From the NCBI RefSeq assembly GCF_021266465.1, contig NZ_CP089848.1, forward strand, positions 434,001 to 498,000: DNA of 64,000 nucleotides. Reading direction: 5' to 3'. This document shows, piece after piece, positions 17,394 to 27,996 of the stretch (position 1 is its first letter; each line of letters begins with the position of its first letter). This stretch comes from Paralcaligenes sp. KSB-10 (lineage in GTDB: Bacteria > Pseudomonadota > Gammaproteobacteria > Burkholderiales > Burkholderiaceae_B). The notes under the pieces were generated by a model. That model saw nothing but the letters and a program-made list of their open reading frames with translations, did no database searches and was not told where the DNA came from. Both the position numbers and the translations under genes were made by a program.

Positions 17394-18128
17394 TTGTCCA
17401 CTTCCACCAGGCACCGCCCCTCCGGCCGTGCAATCAACCAGTTGCGCCCCTTGTCGATTGAAGCCGGTTATACCCGCCACGCGGAAGGCTCTGTGCTGAT
17501 CAAGGCTGGCGATACCCATGTCTTGTGCAATGCCAGCGTACTGGAAAAAGTGCCGTCTTTTCTAAAAGGCAAAGGGCAAGGCTGGGTTACGGCCGAATAT
17601 GGTATGTTGCCGCGTTCCACGCATACACGCTCCGACCGCGAAGCGGCACGCGGCAAGCAAAGCGGGCGCACTCAGGAAATTCAGCGCTTGATCGGCCGCA
17701 GTTTGCGGGCGGTTTTCGATCTGGAAGCCCTGGGCGAGCGCACTTTGCATCTGGATTGCGATGTCTTGCAGGCCGATGGCGGCACGCGTTGCGCCAGTAT
17801 TACAGGTGCCTGGGTAGCCGCCGCGCTGGCCGTCCAGGGTTTGATCGATAGCAAGGTTCTTGCCGTCAACCCGTTGCGCGACAGCGTGGCGGCGGTGTCG
17901 GTGGGCATGGTCGACGGCAGGGCAGTGCTGGATCTGGATTACATAGAAGACTCGGGCTGCGATGCCGATATGAATATCGTCATGACCGGCAGCGGGCACT
18001 TTGTCGAAGTTCAAGGCACGGCCGAAGGGCAGACCTTCGATCGCGGGGCTTTGGACAATCTCCTGGATCTGGCGCGCGATGGCATCGCGCAACTGGCGAA
18101 ATTTCAGCAGCAGGCTGTCACGCCATAA
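17394..18128 (+). CDS. rph: Ribonuclease PH
   Basis: A 244-residue 3'-5' phosphorolytic exoribonuclease that trims the 3' ends of tRNA precursors. TTG 17394 is the chosen start: it gives the family length, has AGGA about 7 bp upstream, and the longer frame back to 17004 lies antisense to yicC. Motifs seen: [49 protein letters not shown], the catalytic-region block [20 protein letters not shown] and [19 protein letters not shown]. In related genomes rdgB and hemW follow directly; here the kdp block intervenes. Confidence 0.95.
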   Translation: MSTSTRHRPSGRAINQLRPLSIEAGYTRHAEGSVLIKAGDTHVLCNASVLEKVPSFLKGKGQGWVTAEYGMLPRSTHTRSDREAARGKQSGRTQEIQRLIGRSLRAVFDLEALGERTLHLDCDVLQADGGTRCASITGAWVAAALAVQGLIDSKVLAVNPLRDSVAAVSVGMVDGRAVLDLDYIEDSGCDADMNIVMTGSGHFVEVQGTAEGQTFDRGALDNLLDLARDGIAQLAKFQQQAVTP

Positions 18129-18168
18129 CGGTAACGCAGATATCGCTATGGAAATCAGCAGGCCCGCC

Positions 18169-18870
18169 CTACAGCAAGGGGAGGAGCAGGCGGTAGCCCA
18201 CTGCGGTTTCAGTCAGGAGGTATTGTGGCTGGGCGGGGTCGTCTTCCAGTTTCTGGCGCAAATGGCTCATGTAAATTCGCAGATAATGGGCATTTTCGGT
18301 GTACGAGGGGCCCCAGACCTGGCGCAATAGTTGCGTATTGGTGACGACGCGCCCCGCGTTGCCCGCCAGGACCGCCAGCAAGCGGTATTCCGTAGGTGTA
18401 AGGTGCACCATCTGGTTTGCCTTGCTTACCATGCGAGCCTGGAGATCGATTTTGACATCGCCAAACTCGATGATGCCATGCACGACGGCCGCGGTTTGTT
18501 GGGCACGTCGTTGCGCGGAGCGGACTCGGGCAAGCAGTTCCCCGACTCCGAACGGCTTGCTGAGGTAGTCGTCGGCTCCGGCGTCTAGCGCCTTGATTTT
18601 ATCGGCCTCGCTGGTCCGCGCCGACAATACGATAATAGGAACGCGGGACCATTGCCTCAGATCGGCTATCAGATCGACCCCGTCGCCATCCGGCAGGCCA
18701 AGGTCGAGAATGATCAGTTCGGGTCTGCGTGTGCCGGCTTCGATAAGGCCGCGTTGCAGCGTGTCCGCTTCAACGATTTGCCATCCTTCGTCCGTTAGCG
18801 ACATGCGAAGGAAGCGTCTGATTTGTGGATCGTCCTCGATCAACAGTGCAATGGGAACCGATTCTGTCAT
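18169..18870 (-). CDS. kdpE: KdpE response regulator
   Basis: A 233-residue OmpR-family regulator with a receiver domain (IEDDPQIRRF, phospho-acceptor D56 in IILDLGLPDGDG, K in YLSKPFG) and a C-terminal winged helix (LTPTEYRLLAVLAGNAGRVV, YLRIYMSHLRQKLE). It would activate the kdp promoter when phosphorylated by KdpD under potassium limitation or osmotic stress. It is the last gene of the operon, 14 bp after kdpD, and converges on rph with a 40-bp gap. Confidence 0.96.
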   Translation of the reverse strand: MTESVPIALLIEDDPQIRRFLRMSLTDEGWQIVEADTLQRGLIEAGTRRPELIILDLGLPDGDGVDLIADLRQWSRVPIIVLSARTSEADKIKALDAGADDYLSKPFGVGELLARVRSAQRRAQQTAAVVHGIIEFGDVKIDLQARMVSKANQMVHLTPTEYRLLAVLAGNAGRVVTNTQLLRQVWGPSYTENAHYLRIYMSHLRQKLEDDPAQPQYLLTETAVGYRLLLPLL

Positions 18871-18884
18871 GGTAGCGGATTACT

Positions 18885-21623
18885 TTAGTCCAGGTCGGGC
18901 ATGTCTGGAACTGTGCCCAAAGGCAAGGTAAAAACGAAGCAGGCTCCACCATCCGGTGATTGCGCCGCGCGGATGACACCTCCATGCGCCGCAACGATGG
19001 CCCGGCAAATCGCCAGGCCCAGGCCGATTCCGCTGGTTGCGGATTCTTGTGCGCCGCGAGTGAATTTTTCGAAAATGGCTTCCTCCTTTCCAGGGGGCAA
19101 GCCAGGCCCGTTATCATAGACTGAAACTTCCAGGAATTGGCTTGCGGTTTTTGCGGCAATCGTGATGCGAGAACCGCTTGGAGTGTATTTACCGGCGTTT
19201 TCCAGAAGATTGCACAGCACTCTTTCGATCAGCATGGCGTCGAAATGAACCAGCGGCAGATCCGGGGCAAGCCGGGTCGCTATTTCATGGCCGCGCAGCA
19301 AAGCTTGATTGATGCGCAATGCGCTGCCCAGGACTTCCTCGATATGTTGCCATTGCCGATTGAGCTGAACTTCGCCGCTCTGGATACGCGCCATATCAAG
19401 CAGATTGGCAACCAGATTGCTCATGCGCAGGGATTCATTGTGCAGGGCATGGGCCAGCTCCGATTGCGTCCCCGTCAGCGCGGGCCGCGATAAGGTGAGT
19501 GCTTCGGATAATCCCACCAGTGAAGTCAGCGGCGTGCGCAGATCGTGCGACAGCGCTGCCAGCAAAGAGTTGCGCAGGCGTTCCGATTCCATTCGCACCA
19601 GGGCGCTTCGCGCCACATCGATATAATGCACGCGTTCGAGGGCGATGGCGGCAAGCGTTGCAAAGGTGTCCAGGTGCTGCCGCTGTTCGGGGATCCAGAT
19701 CCAGCGATGGCTCCTCGGCTGTATGGCAAGCACGCCGCGGGTGCGCATCGGTGCTATCAGCGGGAGATAAAACAATTTGCTGCCGGGCAGGGTATCGGTG
19801 CCCAGCCCAGCCGGCAATGCCCGGTCGTAGGACCACTGTGCGGTACCCATATCGATAGAGTCCGGATTCGGAACCGTGCTGGAATGCCCAGGCGCTGCAA
19901 CAGAAGCCCGCAGGCGGCTGTTATCGTCGGGCAACAATAGGCTTGCCCTGGAGTGGAACATGCGCTGGATGACGTCCTGTGTGATGTCCACAATTTTTTC
20001 TGTTTCCAGGGGGCTGGATAGTTCACGGGCGAATTCGTACAAGGCGCGGGCGCGCCGTTCCCTATGCGCGGCAACCTTGGCCTGATAACTCAGTCCGGAG
20101 GCCAATTGCCCGGTAATCAGCCCGACTATCAGCATCACGGCGAATGTAAGCAGGTATTGGACATCGCCTACCGCGAAGGACAGGCGGGGCGGGACGAAAA
20201 AGAAATCGAACAGGGCAACGCTCAGGAATGCCGCCATAACCGCAGGCCCGCGCCCAAGCCGTATGGCTATCAGCACCTCCAGCAGCAGGAACAGCATGAC
20301 GATGTTGGCCAGATCGAAGTAAGGCAGCATGGGCGTGACGCCGATCGCGGTTAAAACGCAGGCGATCGCCGCCCAGATGTAGCGCCAGGGGTGCCTGTCC
20401 CTGCGCGAGGGACGGGGTGAGTCATAAGAGCCAACCCTGAGGTTGGGGCCTGGGTTTCTGTCTATCTGCCCTTCGGCCAGCCCGGCGTGGCTGATTTCGA
20501 TGAGATCGAGGTCGGGTGCGTAGCCGGCGATGCGCCTGGCATGGGTTTTTTTCCAGAATGGCGGCGGATGGCCACGCCCGAGAACGATTTTGGAAAAGTT
20601 ATGGCCATGCGCGTAGTCGGCGATTTCCCTGGTGACATTGTTGCCTGGCAGGACGGCCGTGGTGGCTCCCAGGTTCTGTGCAAGCTTCAATGTTTTCAGG
20701 ATACGCTCACGTTCCCTGGACGATAAACGCTGCAGCTCAGGTGTTTCAATATAAATGGCGTGCCATTGGGCATTTAGCTGGCCGGCGAGCCTGGCTGCGC
20801 TGCGGACCAGATGTTCGCTTCCCACGGGACTCGGACCCACGCAGGCCAGCAAAGCGGTATCGGTTTCCCATACTTTATTGATCGATTTTTCGATCCGGTA
20901 GGCCTGAACATCGCTGCCTATCCGGTCGGCGGTGCGCCGCAGCGCCAGCTCGCGCAAGGCAATAAGATTGCCCTTGCGGAAAAAATGGCGGGCGGCATGA
21001 CCGGCCTGTTGCGCCTGATAGACCTTGCCGTCTTTGAGCCGGGCCAGCAATTCATCGGCGGGAAGATCGACCAGCACCACTTCGGCGGCCGAGTCGAAAA
21101 AGGTGTCGGGCAGGGTTTCCGTGATGCGGATGCCCGTAATGCCGCCCACCACATCGTTCAGGCTTTCGAGATGCTGCACGTTCACGGTAGTGAAGACATT
21201 CATGCCTGCGTCGAGCAGTTCGTCGATATCCTGCCACCGTTTGGGATGGCGTGAGCCGGGCACATTCGAATGCGCCAGCTCGTCTACCAGCACCAGCTCC
21301 GCATGGCGAGCCAACGCCGCATCGATATCGAACTCCCTGAGGTCTTTACCTCGATATTCGAGTAGTTTCAAAGGCAGGATTTCAAGGCCCTGGGCGAGTG
21401 CGGCAGTTTCGCTGCGGCCGTGTGTTTCCACAATGCCGATTACGACATCGAGTCCCTCGCTCTGGAGCTGGCGGGCGGCCGCCAGCATGGCGTAGGTCTT
21501 GCCTACGCCCGCCGACGCACCGAAATAAATACGCAGTTTCCCGCGCGAGGCCTGGCGTTGCTGCTCGGTTACCTGGGCAAGAAGAACATCAGGATCCGGA
21601 CGCGGATAGTCGTTTGAAGGCAT
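18885..21623 (-). CDS. kdpD: KdpD potassium sensor kinase
   Basis: A 912-residue inner-membrane histidine kinase. Domains in order: the KdpD N-terminal domain with Walker A GASAGVGKT (residues 35-43), a USP-like domain (TALLACVGPSP to IVLGRGH), four closely spaced membrane helices (from WAAIACVLTAIGV), a GAF-type region, the H box LSHDLRTPLTSL with H693, and the ATPase N and G boxes (LLENAGKYTPSG, GIGLGLAI). ATG 21623 is preferred to the upstream TTG at 21638. It lies 94 bp after kdpC, a slightly wide gap, and directly before kdpE. Confidence 0.96.
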   Translation of the reverse strand: MPSNDYPRPDPDVLLAQVTEQQRQASRGKLRIYFGASAGVGKTYAMLAAARQLQSEGLDVVIGIVETHGRSETAALAQGLEILPLKLLEYRGKDLREFDIDAALARHAELVLVDELAHSNVPGSRHPKRWQDIDELLDAGMNVFTTVNVQHLESLNDVVGGITGIRITETLPDTFFDSAAEVVLVDLPADELLARLKDGKVYQAQQAGHAARHFFRKGNLIALRELALRRTADRIGSDVQAYRIEKSINKVWETDTALLACVGPSPVGSEHLVRSAARLAGQLNAQWHAIYIETPELQRLSSRERERILKTLKLAQNLGATTAVLPGNNVTREIADYAHGHNFSKIVLGRGHPPPFWKKTHARRIAGYAPDLDLIEISHAGLAEGQIDRNPGPNLRVGSYDSPRPSRRDRHPWRYIWAAIACVLTAIGVTPMLPYFDLANIVMLFLLLEVLIAIRLGRGPAVMAAFLSVALFDFFFVPPRLSFAVGDVQYLLTFAVMLIVGLITGQLASGLSYQAKVAAHRERRARALYEFARELSSPLETEKIVDITQDVIQRMFHSRASLLLPDDNSRLRASVAAPGHSSTVPNPDSIDMGTAQWSYDRALPAGLGTDTLPGSKLFYLPLIAPMRTRGVLAIQPRSHRWIWIPEQRQHLDTFATLAAIALERVHYIDVARSALVRMESERLRNSLLAALSHDLRTPLTSLVGLSEALTLSRPALTGTQSELAHALHNESLRMSNLVANLLDMARIQSGEVQLNRQWQHIEEVLGSALRINQALLRGHEIATRLAPDLPLVHFDAMLIERVLCNLLENAGKYTPSGSRITIAAKTASQFLEVSVYDNGPGLPPGKEEAIFEKFTRGAQESATSGIGLGLAICRAIVAAHGGVIRAAQSPDGGACFVFTLPLGTVPDMPDLD

Positions 21624-21717
21624 GTGTCGGTGCGGCAATATGGATTGATGTTTCGCATTTCCCGGTTAGTGCGGAAAGCCCGATCCTTGTTCCCGGGCCT
21701 GTATTTGCCATGATACG

Positions 21718-22290
21718 TCAGTGCTGCTCGTCGAGCGCCATATTCAGGGCCAGTACGTTGATCCTGGGCTCGCCAAAAAAGCCGAGATGTTGAACCTGTG
21801 CATGGCTGGAAATGAGCTTGAGAACCGCCGCGAGAGGGAGCTTGCGCAGGCGGGCGATACGCGGGGCCTGGTAATTGGCCGCCGCGACGCTGATTTCCGG
21901 ATCCAGGCCACTGGCCGAAGCGCTGACCAGATCGACAGGAATTGGCAAGGTATTGTCCGGATCAAGCCGTTTCAGCGCTGCAATGCGGCTTTTTACGGAG
22001 TCCGGCAGTGCGGGATTGGAGGGGCCAAGATTGGAGCCTCCGGAGGCCGCCGCATTGTTCGGCATCGGCCCGGTGGCTGATGGCCGCCCCCAAAAATAGC
22101 GTGGCGACGAAAACGATTGGCCGATGAGCGCCGATCCTATCGTCCGGCCATTTTTCTGTATCAGGCTGCCATTGGCCTGGTAGGGAAAGATTATTTGGCC
22201 TATGCCTGTTATTGCGTAGGGATATACCAGGCAGCAAATCAGGCTAAGTGCTGCAAAAAGTATGAACGCCGGGCGCAGTGTGTCTTTCAT
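21718..22290 (-). CDS. kdpC: Potassium-transporting ATPase subunit C
   Basis: A 190-residue subunit with one N-terminal membrane helix (RPAFILFAALSLICCLVYPY) and conserved KdpC blocks (GQSFSSPRYFWGRPSAT, GSNLGPSNPAL, SASGLDPEISVAAANYQ, RIARLR). It stabilises the KdpFABC complex and raises ATP affinity. It starts 9 bp after kdpB in the operon. Nothing unusual in length or motifs. Confidence 0.96.
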   Translation of the reverse strand: MKDTLRPAFILFAALSLICCLVYPYAITGIGQIIFPYQANGSLIQKNGRTIGSALIGQSFSSPRYFWGRPSATGPMPNNAAASGGSNLGPSNPALPDSVKSRIAALKRLDPDNTLPIPVDLVSASASGLDPEISVAAANYQAPRIARLRKLPLAAVLKLISSHAQVQHLGFFGEPRINVLALNMALDEQH

Positions 22291-22299
22291 GATGATTTC

Positions 22300-24396
22300 C
22301 TACACAAGATGAAGCAAGGTCAGCGCCAGATCAATCAGCTTGATGCCGATGAATGGCACGAGGATCCCGCCCAGTCCATAGATCAGCAAGTTGCGGCGCA
22401 ATAACTGCGCAGCGCCAACGGCACGGTATTTGACGCCTTTGAGGGCCGATGGAATCAGAGCCACGATAATCAAGGCATTGAAAATCACCGCCGACATGAT
22501 GGCCGATGAGGGGCTGGCCAGATGCATGACGTCGAGCGCCTTCAGTTGCGGATACGTAGTGACGAACGCTGCCGGAATAATCGCAAAATACTTGGCGACG
22601 TCGTTGGCAATGGAAAACGTCGTGAGCGAGCCGCGTGTGATCAGCATCTGTTTGCCGATTTCCACGATTTCCAGCAGCTTGGTCGGATTCGAGTCCAGAT
22701 CGACCATATTGCCGGCTTCCTTGGCCGCTTGCGTGCCGGAATTCATGGCCACGGCCACATCCGCCTGGGCCAGCGCCGGAGCGTCATTGGTGCCATCGCC
22801 CGTCATGGCTATCATTCGTCCTTCCGCCTGATAGCCGCGTATCAGTTTCAGCTTTTCCTCGGGCGTGGCCTCGGCCAGGAAATCATCCACGCCGGCTTCG
22901 GCGGCGATCGCGGCGGCCGTCAATTTGTTGTCGCCGGTAATCATGATTGTCTTGATACCCATGCGACGCAGTTCGGCGAACCGTTCCTTGATACCGCCTT
23001 TGACTATATCTTTCAGTTCGATTGAACCTATTACCCGGCCATTGTCAGCCACAACCAGGGGAGTGCTGCCGCGCCGGGACATATCGTCCACGGCTCTCTC
23101 GACTTCAGCCGGAAAAGCCTGCCCCAGCGATTCGACATGACGCCTGATCGCGTCGGCGGCGCCCTTGCGAATCGCGCGGCCGTCAATATCGATACCGCTC
23201 ATGCGGGTTTGGGCAGTGAAGGGCACGAAGCTGGCATGCAGCGCCGTCATGTCGCGTTCGCGGATATTGAAGCGCTGCTTGGCCAATATGCAGATGCTGC
23301 GTCCTTCGGGCGTTTCATCGGCCAGGGATGCCAGTTGCGCCGTGTCGGCCAGTTGCTGTTCCGTGAGGCCGGGAGCGGGGACAAACAATGCGGCTTGCCG
23401 ATTGCCGAGGGTAATGGTTCCTGTCTTGTCCAGCAGCAGTATATCGACGTCGCCCGCCGCTTCGACCGCGCGGCCCGACGTGGCGATGACATTTGCCCTC
23501 ATCATCCGGCTCATGCCGGCCACGCCGATGGCTGAAAGCAAGCCGCCTATCGTGGTCGGGATAAGGCAGGCCAGCAAGGCGATCAATACGGTGATTGACA
23601 CCGGCGAACCGCCGTTGGCAATATGAACCGAATAGAGCGAGTAAGGGAGCAAGGTGACGATAACCACCAGAAAGACTATGGTGAGCGCTACCAGCAAGAT
23701 CGTAAGAGCGACTTCATTGGGCGTTTTTTTGCGTTTGGCTCCCTCGACCATGGCGATCATGCGGTCCAGGAATGCTTCGCCGGGATTGGTCGCCACGCGA
23801 ACGATCAACCAGTCCGACAGCACCCGTGTTCCGCCCGTCACTGAACTGAAATCGCCGCCCGATTCGCGAATGACTGGCGCGGATTCCCCTGTGATGGCGC
23901 TTTCATCTACAGAAGCCACTCCGTCGATGACCACACCATCGGAAGGAATGGTGTCTCCTGTTTCGACCAATACCGTATCGCCTTTGCGCAGCGCAATGGC
24001 ATCGGTTGCGGCCCATGGACTGCCATGCCGGGCGGTCTCCAGCTTCTTGGCGATAATGGTTTTCTTCAAGGCCCGCAGCGATGCCGCCTGTGCCTTGCTG
24101 CGGCCTTCGGCCAGGGCCTCGGCGAAATTGGCAAACAGCACGGTGAACCAAAGCCAGATTGCCACGGCAAGAATAAATCCCGGACTTGCCTCGCCCACGC
24201 CGACGACAGCCTGGATGAACAGCAGGGTGGTCATGATGCTGCCCACATACACCACGAACATTACCGGATTGCGCCATTGGATACGCGGATCAAGTTTTTT
24301 GCACGCTTCAATCAAGGCGATAAGCATTGAATACAAGTCGAATTGCGTGAGGGCCGCACGCGAGGCATTTGCCTTTTTGGCTACAGATGGATGCAT
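22300..24396 (-). CDS. kdpB: Potassium-transporting P-type ATPase subunit B
   Basis: A 698-residue P-type ATPase, the energy-coupling subunit of KdpFABC. The phosphorylation motif [13 protein letters not shown] is present with D323, together with the actuator-domain TGESAPV motif and the hinge [16 protein letters not shown]. The membrane segments have the short, class IA layout. The start [14 protein letters not shown] lies 13 bp after the end of kdpA. Intact. Confidence 0.97.
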   Translation of the reverse strand: MHPSVAKKANASRAALTQFDLYSMLIALIEACKKLDPRIQWRNPVMFVVYVGSIMTTLLFIQAVVGVGEASPGFILAVAIWLWFTVLFANFAEALAEGRSKAQAASLRALKKTIIAKKLETARHGSPWAATDAIALRKGDTVLVETGDTIPSDGVVIDGVASVDESAITGESAPVIRESGGDFSSVTGGTRVLSDWLIVRVATNPGEAFLDRMIAMVEGAKRKKTPNEVALTILLVALTIVFLVVIVTLLPYSLYSVHIANGGSPVSITVLIALLACLIPTTIGGLLSAIGVAGMSRMMRANVIATSGRAVEAAGDVDILLLDKTGTITLGNRQAALFVPAPGLTEQQLADTAQLASLADETPEGRSICILAKQRFNIRERDMTALHASFVPFTAQTRMSGIDIDGRAIRKGAADAIRRHVESLGQAFPAEVERAVDDMSRRGSTPLVVADNGRVIGSIELKDIVKGGIKERFAELRRMGIKTIMITGDNKLTAAAIAAEAGVDDFLAEATPEEKLKLIRGYQAEGRMIAMTGDGTNDAPALAQADVAVAMNSGTQAAKEAGNMVDLDSNPTKLLEIVEIGKQMLITRGSLTTFSIANDVAKYFAIIPAAFVTTYPQLKALDVMHLASPSSAIMSAVIFNALIIVALIPSALKGVKYRAVGAAQLLRRNLLIYGLGGILVPFIGIKLIDLALTLLHLV

Positions 24397-24409
24397 GGCG
24401 GATCCCTTG

Positions 24410-26215
24410 TCAGCGAGCGAAGAGTTGCAAATGTTCGGCTATAGGCCCCAGGGCAAGTGCCGGCACATAGTTCAACACGCCAACCAGCACGACCGTGCCG
24501 ATCAGCAAGACGAGGAACAGAGGGCCGTGCGTGGGCATGGTGCCGGAATTGGCCTCGAGCCGGGGTTTTGCGGCCAAAGAACCGGCTATCGCCAGGACGG
24601 GCACGATCACGGCGAAACGGCCGAACCACATCGCAATCGCTAAAATTACGTTGTAAAACGGCGCGTTGGTCGATAAGCCCGCGAATGCGCTGCCGTTATT
24701 GTTGGCCGCGGAACTGAAAGCATAGAGAATTTCCGAAAACCCGTGGGTGCCGGGATTGCCGACCGCGCTTTGGCCGGGCCCCGTCATGACAGCGATTGCC
24801 GTGCCGGCCAATACCAGCACCGGTGTGGACAGAATCGCGATCGAGGTCATTTTCATTTCGTAGGACTGTATTTTTTTTCCTAGATACTCGGGGGTGCGGC
24901 CTATCATCAGGCCGGCGATGAACACGGCAAGAATGGCGAAAATCAGCATGCCGTACAGGCCGGAGCCCACTCCACCGAAGATCACTTCACTGAACTGCAT
25001 AAGCAGCAGCGGCATCATGCCCCCGAGCGGCATGAAAGAATCGTGCATGGCATTGACCGCACCGCAGGATGCCGCGGTCGTGACTGCCGCGAACAAGGCC
25101 GATGCGCTGATGCCAAAGCGTGTTTCCTTGCCCTCCATATTCCCGCCCGACTGCAGGGCGGATGCGGCCTGGTCGATGTTCAGGCCGTGGAAGAACGGAT
25201 TTGCGTGCTGTTCGGCGATCATCGTGACCGCCGCCATCACGATGAAAATCGCGATCATGGCTCCTATTACCGTCCAGGCTTGCCGCATGTCTGCGACCAT
25301 GCGGCCGAACGCGAAACACAGGCCGGCCGGAATCAGCAGTATCGACAGCATCTGGACAAAATTCGACAGCGGCGTCGGGTTTTCAAAAGGATGAGCGGAA
25401 TTGGCGTTGAAAAAGCCGCCGCCATTGGTGCCCAGCATTTTAATGGCTTCCTGCGAAGCGACTGGACCCATCGCCAGCGATTGTGTTTTCGCGATCAATG
25501 TTTCCGTCTCGGGATTGCCTTGCGCATTTTTCAGCGGCTGGCCCGTGGCATCGGTTTTGACCTGCTGGTACGTGACAGGATCGAGCAAGCCCACGTTCTG
25601 GTAGGCCGAGAAGTTCTGGACAACGCCCTGGCTCATCAGAAATATGGCAAAGAAGGTTGACAGCGGCAGCAGGACATAGAGCGTCACGCGCGTGATATCC
25701 ACCCAGAAATTGCCTATCGATTGGGCGGAGCGAAGCGAAAAGCCGCGTATCAGTGCAAAGGCTACCGCGATGCCTGTCGCCGCCGAGAAAAAATTCTGCC
25801 CCGTCAAGACTACCATCTGAGTCAGATAGCTCATGGTCGATTCGCCGCCGTAGCTTTGCCAATTCGTGTTGCTGACAAAACTGATCGCCGTATCAAAAGC
25901 CAGGTCGGGACCGACGCCGGGAAAAGATTGCGGATTGAGCGGCAGCCAGGCCTGCAGGCGCTGCATGGCATATACGGCCAGCGCGCCCAAGCCATTGAAG
26001 GCAAGCAGGGCAAGCGCATAGCGTTTCCAGCTCATGGCGGAACGGGCCGATGCCCCTGCCATCCGATAGAGCAGGCTTTCAACTTTGCCGAGCCAGCCCA
26101 TCCCGGCGACGGGCGCTTCGCTTGCCACCTTAGCCAGATAGATGCCCAATGGATAGGCGAGTATCAGCAATATCGCCAGGAACGCGGCAAGCAGCATGAA
26201 TGATTGCGCAGTCAT
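24410..26215 (-). CDS. kdpA: Potassium-transporting ATPase subunit A
   Basis: A 601-residue polytopic channel-like subunit that binds and passes K+. ATG 26215 ([15 protein letters not shown]) was chosen; it follows the kdpF stop by one base, while the longer frame would overlap kdpF. The four selectivity-filter-like regions are visible, for example [36 protein letters not shown] and [11 protein letters not shown]. The length is slightly above E. coli KdpA (557). Confidence 0.96.
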   Translation of the reverse strand: MTAQSFMLLAAFLAILLILAYPLGIYLAKVASEAPVAGMGWLGKVESLLYRMAGASARSAMSWKRYALALLAFNGLGALAVYAMQRLQAWLPLNPQSFPGVGPDLAFDTAISFVSNTNWQSYGGESTMSYLTQMVVLTGQNFFSAATGIAVAFALIRGFSLRSAQSIGNFWVDITRVTLYVLLPLSTFFAIFLMSQGVVQNFSAYQNVGLLDPVTYQQVKTDATGQPLKNAQGNPETETLIAKTQSLAMGPVASQEAIKMLGTNGGGFFNANSAHPFENPTPLSNFVQMLSILLIPAGLCFAFGRMVADMRQAWTVIGAMIAIFIVMAAVTMIAEQHANPFFHGLNIDQAASALQSGGNMEGKETRFGISASALFAAVTTAASCGAVNAMHDSFMPLGGMMPLLLMQFSEVIFGGVGSGLYGMLIFAILAVFIAGLMIGRTPEYLGKKIQSYEMKMTSIAILSTPVLVLAGTAIAVMTGPGQSAVGNPGTHGFSEILYAFSSAANNNGSAFAGLSTNAPFYNVILAIAMWFGRFAVIVPVLAIAGSLAAKPRLEANSGTMPTHGPLFLVLLIGTVVLVGVLNYVPALALGPIAEHLQLFAR

Positions 26216-26216
26216 G

Positions 26217-26306
26217 TCACAAATCCTCGGCCTTGAACAAAGCGACAATCAAATAGACGAGCAGGCCCAGCGCAGCGATTGCGCCTATGACGTAAAAGGT
26301 GTTCAT
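26217..26306 (-). CDS. kdpF: KdpF small membrane subunit
   Basis: A 29-residue peptide, [20 protein letters not shown] followed by VALFKAEDL, with one membrane helix and the usual KdpF ending (ALFKAE-x-L, compare LLKPERF-type ends). KdpF stabilises the KdpABC complex. Its stop is one base from the kdpA start, and its ATG overlaps the stop of the small ORF upstream as ATGA, so all three are translationally linked. Confidence 0.9.
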   Translation of the reverse strand: MNTFYVIGAIAALGLLVYLIVALFKAEDL

Positions 26307-26407
26307 GACCGTCCTTTTAATTTGTCGCAGCCCATGGCGAGCAGGCTGCCGAGAATTAAAAACACGAGGATTGCGCCGATATAAATCAGGTCCATCAAGA
26401 GGCTCAT
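26303..26407 (-). CDS. Small single-helix membrane protein leading the kdp operon
   Basis: A 34-residue ORF reading MSLLMDLIYIGAILVFLILG then [14 protein letters not shown]. It has one hydrophobic helix and a short basic tail, and could also start at the internal Met (ATG 26395). Its TGA overlaps the kdpF ATG. Coupling, position and helix argue for a real gene. I recall similar short ORFs ending in a Cys-Asp/Glu-Lys/Arg-Leu motif before kdpF in other proteobacteria, but cannot verify this here. Possible roles are an extra Kdp subunit or a translational leader. Confidence 0.65.
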   Translation of the reverse strand: MSLLMDLIYIGAILVFLILGSLLAMGCDKLKGRS

Positions 26408-26461
26408 CGAAAAGGCTTGCGCCGATGATGAGCAGCTTAGTCGGAAGCGTCTAAATAATTA

Positions 26462-26499
26462 GTAAAGACTGGGCCTGCAGGCGTAAAGGAAAAGTAAAT
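26462..26499 (-). promoter_or_regulatory. Helically phased GTAAA repeats, candidate KdpE operator
   Basis: GTAAA occurs at 26462, 26483 and 26494 (TTTAC on the coding strand), spaced 21 and 11 bp, two turns and one turn of the helix. The coding-strand run TTTACTTTTCCTTTACGCC resembles the T-rich E. coli KdpE site. It lies 55-105 bp before the first small ORF, where an activator site should be. The rest of 26408-26595 shows no gene. Confidence 0.5.
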
Positions 26500-26595
26500 A
26501 TTTCCAGGGATGATCGCCGGTTGTCCGGCTGATTGGGCTGTGGCTGCCATGATGGGGGGCATAAGGGGCCCGCCCGTGCGCCGTAGCGGCGAAGC

Positions 26596-27954
26596 TTACC
26601 CCTGGCTCAGGAAACGTCCGATCCGCTCGCTATTGGCCATATTCCAGACCTTGGCTATCAGGTTCCGCACTTCTTCGGGGGTGGCCGCGTTGCGATAGAT
26701 GCCCAGGCGCAGCGCTTTTTCTTCCAGCTCGAGTCTGGACAGGGTATTGCCCGGATCCCCTTTGGGTACGTCGACACGCCCGGCAAGTGTCTGCCCCTGG
26801 CGGGTTTGCACGGTGACTTTGCCTATCCATTGCCTGGGGTAGGCGGCGTCGACTTCGGGGTCCAGCTGCATGGTGACGCGCTGGCGAAAATCGACGATGG
26901 CCGGATCGTTCAAGCCGGCATCGAATTCGGGCAAGCCGGCATGCCGGCGCTGGGCAATGAGGCCCAGGACCGAGCCCATGGAGAATTTCGACTGATGCAC
27001 TGTTTCGGGCTTGACCACTGGCCCGAGCACATCGATGGCACCCTGGTGCACGTGGGCGACCACCGAGGCGATATCGCTGAATTCCAGCTTATGGGTTTGC
27101 ATGACCTGCAGCAAGGCGTCGGCGGCGGGGTGGGTGTGGCGGCAGGAGGCGTGATACTTGAATGAAGTTTCAAGCAGGGCCCAGCGCGAACCCAACAGAT
27201 TCGTGAGGCGGCTGGGGTCCGCATCGCGCGACATGCCGGCCGCCATGCCTTGCGGGCCTTCCAGTATATGTGAGGCCCCGGTAAACCCTTCGCTGGCCAG
27301 CCAGGCGGCGGTCAGGCCATCGGCTGCCGCTTTGGCTGTGTGCAATTGCTTGGAGTCGGCTCCGTCGCGCAGGAATTCCCACAGGCCAGCCGCTTGCGTT
27401 CCGGCCGAACCCAGGGCGTGCAGCATTTGTGCCGGATCCAGGTTAAGCAGGCGGCCTGTGGCTATTGCCGCGGCAAGCGTTCCGGCCGTGCCGGTGGTAT
27501 GAAAAACCGTATAGTGCGAGCGGCCCAGGAATTCGCCTATGCGTATGCCGGCCTCGTAGCCGGCGACCGAAGCGACCAGCAGGTCTTTGCCTGAGCGCCC
27601 CAAAGCCTGCGCCATGGCAATGGCGGGAGGGAACACCACGGCGGCAGGATGAAATACCGAGCCATTGTGCACATCGTCCTGTTCGACCATGTGTGCCGAG
27701 GCGGCATTGACCATGGCGGCAAACAAAGGGCTGGAACTGCGGCGCGTGACCATGTCTTCGGAGGGCCCGCTGGCCGGCCCCATGGCCCGGGCAAAGCCCG
27801 ATACGGTTTGTACCGGCCGGGAACTTGAGCCAGCCAGTATCGAGGCCAGGCAATCGAGCAGCAGATCTTCCGCGCGACGCAATACGGGTTCGGGGATATC
27901 GCCGAAGTTGAGTTCGGCGGCAAATCGGCAGAGTTCGGCGCTGGGATGATTCAT
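26596..27954 (-). CDS. MmgE/PrpD family protein
   Basis: A 452-residue cytoplasmic protein of the MmgE/PrpD superfamily (2-methylcitrate dehydratase and relatives such as immune-responsive gene 1 and iminodisuccinate epimerase). Seen: LLLDCLASILAG, the AHMVEQDDVHNGSVFHPAAVV block with the conserved D and H residues, GYEAGIRIGEFLG and FKYHASCRHTHPAADAL. No prpB/prpC neighbours exist, so methylcitrate dehydration is not supported. It lies 42 bp downstream of an acyl-CoA dehydrogenase gene, probably in one operon for an unidentified organic-acid CoA pathway. Confidence 0.88.
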   Translation of the reverse strand: MNHPSAELCRFAAELNFGDIPEPVLRRAEDLLLDCLASILAGSSSRPVQTVSGFARAMGPASGPSEDMVTRRSSSPLFAAMVNAASAHMVEQDDVHNGSVFHPAAVVFPPAIAMAQALGRSGKDLLVASVAGYEAGIRIGEFLGRSHYTVFHTTGTAGTLAAAIATGRLLNLDPAQMLHALGSAGTQAAGLWEFLRDGADSKQLHTAKAAADGLTAAWLASEGFTGASHILEGPQGMAAGMSRDADPSRLTNLLGSRWALLETSFKYHASCRHTHPAADALLQVMQTHKLEFSDIASVVAHVHQGAIDVLGPVVKPETVHQSKFSMGSVLGLIAQRRHAGLPEFDAGLNDPAIVDFRQRVTMQLDPEVDAAYPRQWIGKVTVQTRQGQTLAGRVDVPKGDPGNTLSRLELEEKALRLGIYRNAATPEEVRNLIAKVWNMANSERIGRFLSQG

Positions 27955-27996
27955 GGTCTTGCAGTGCGTGTAGAAGAATAAAAAACAAGCTGGCGT

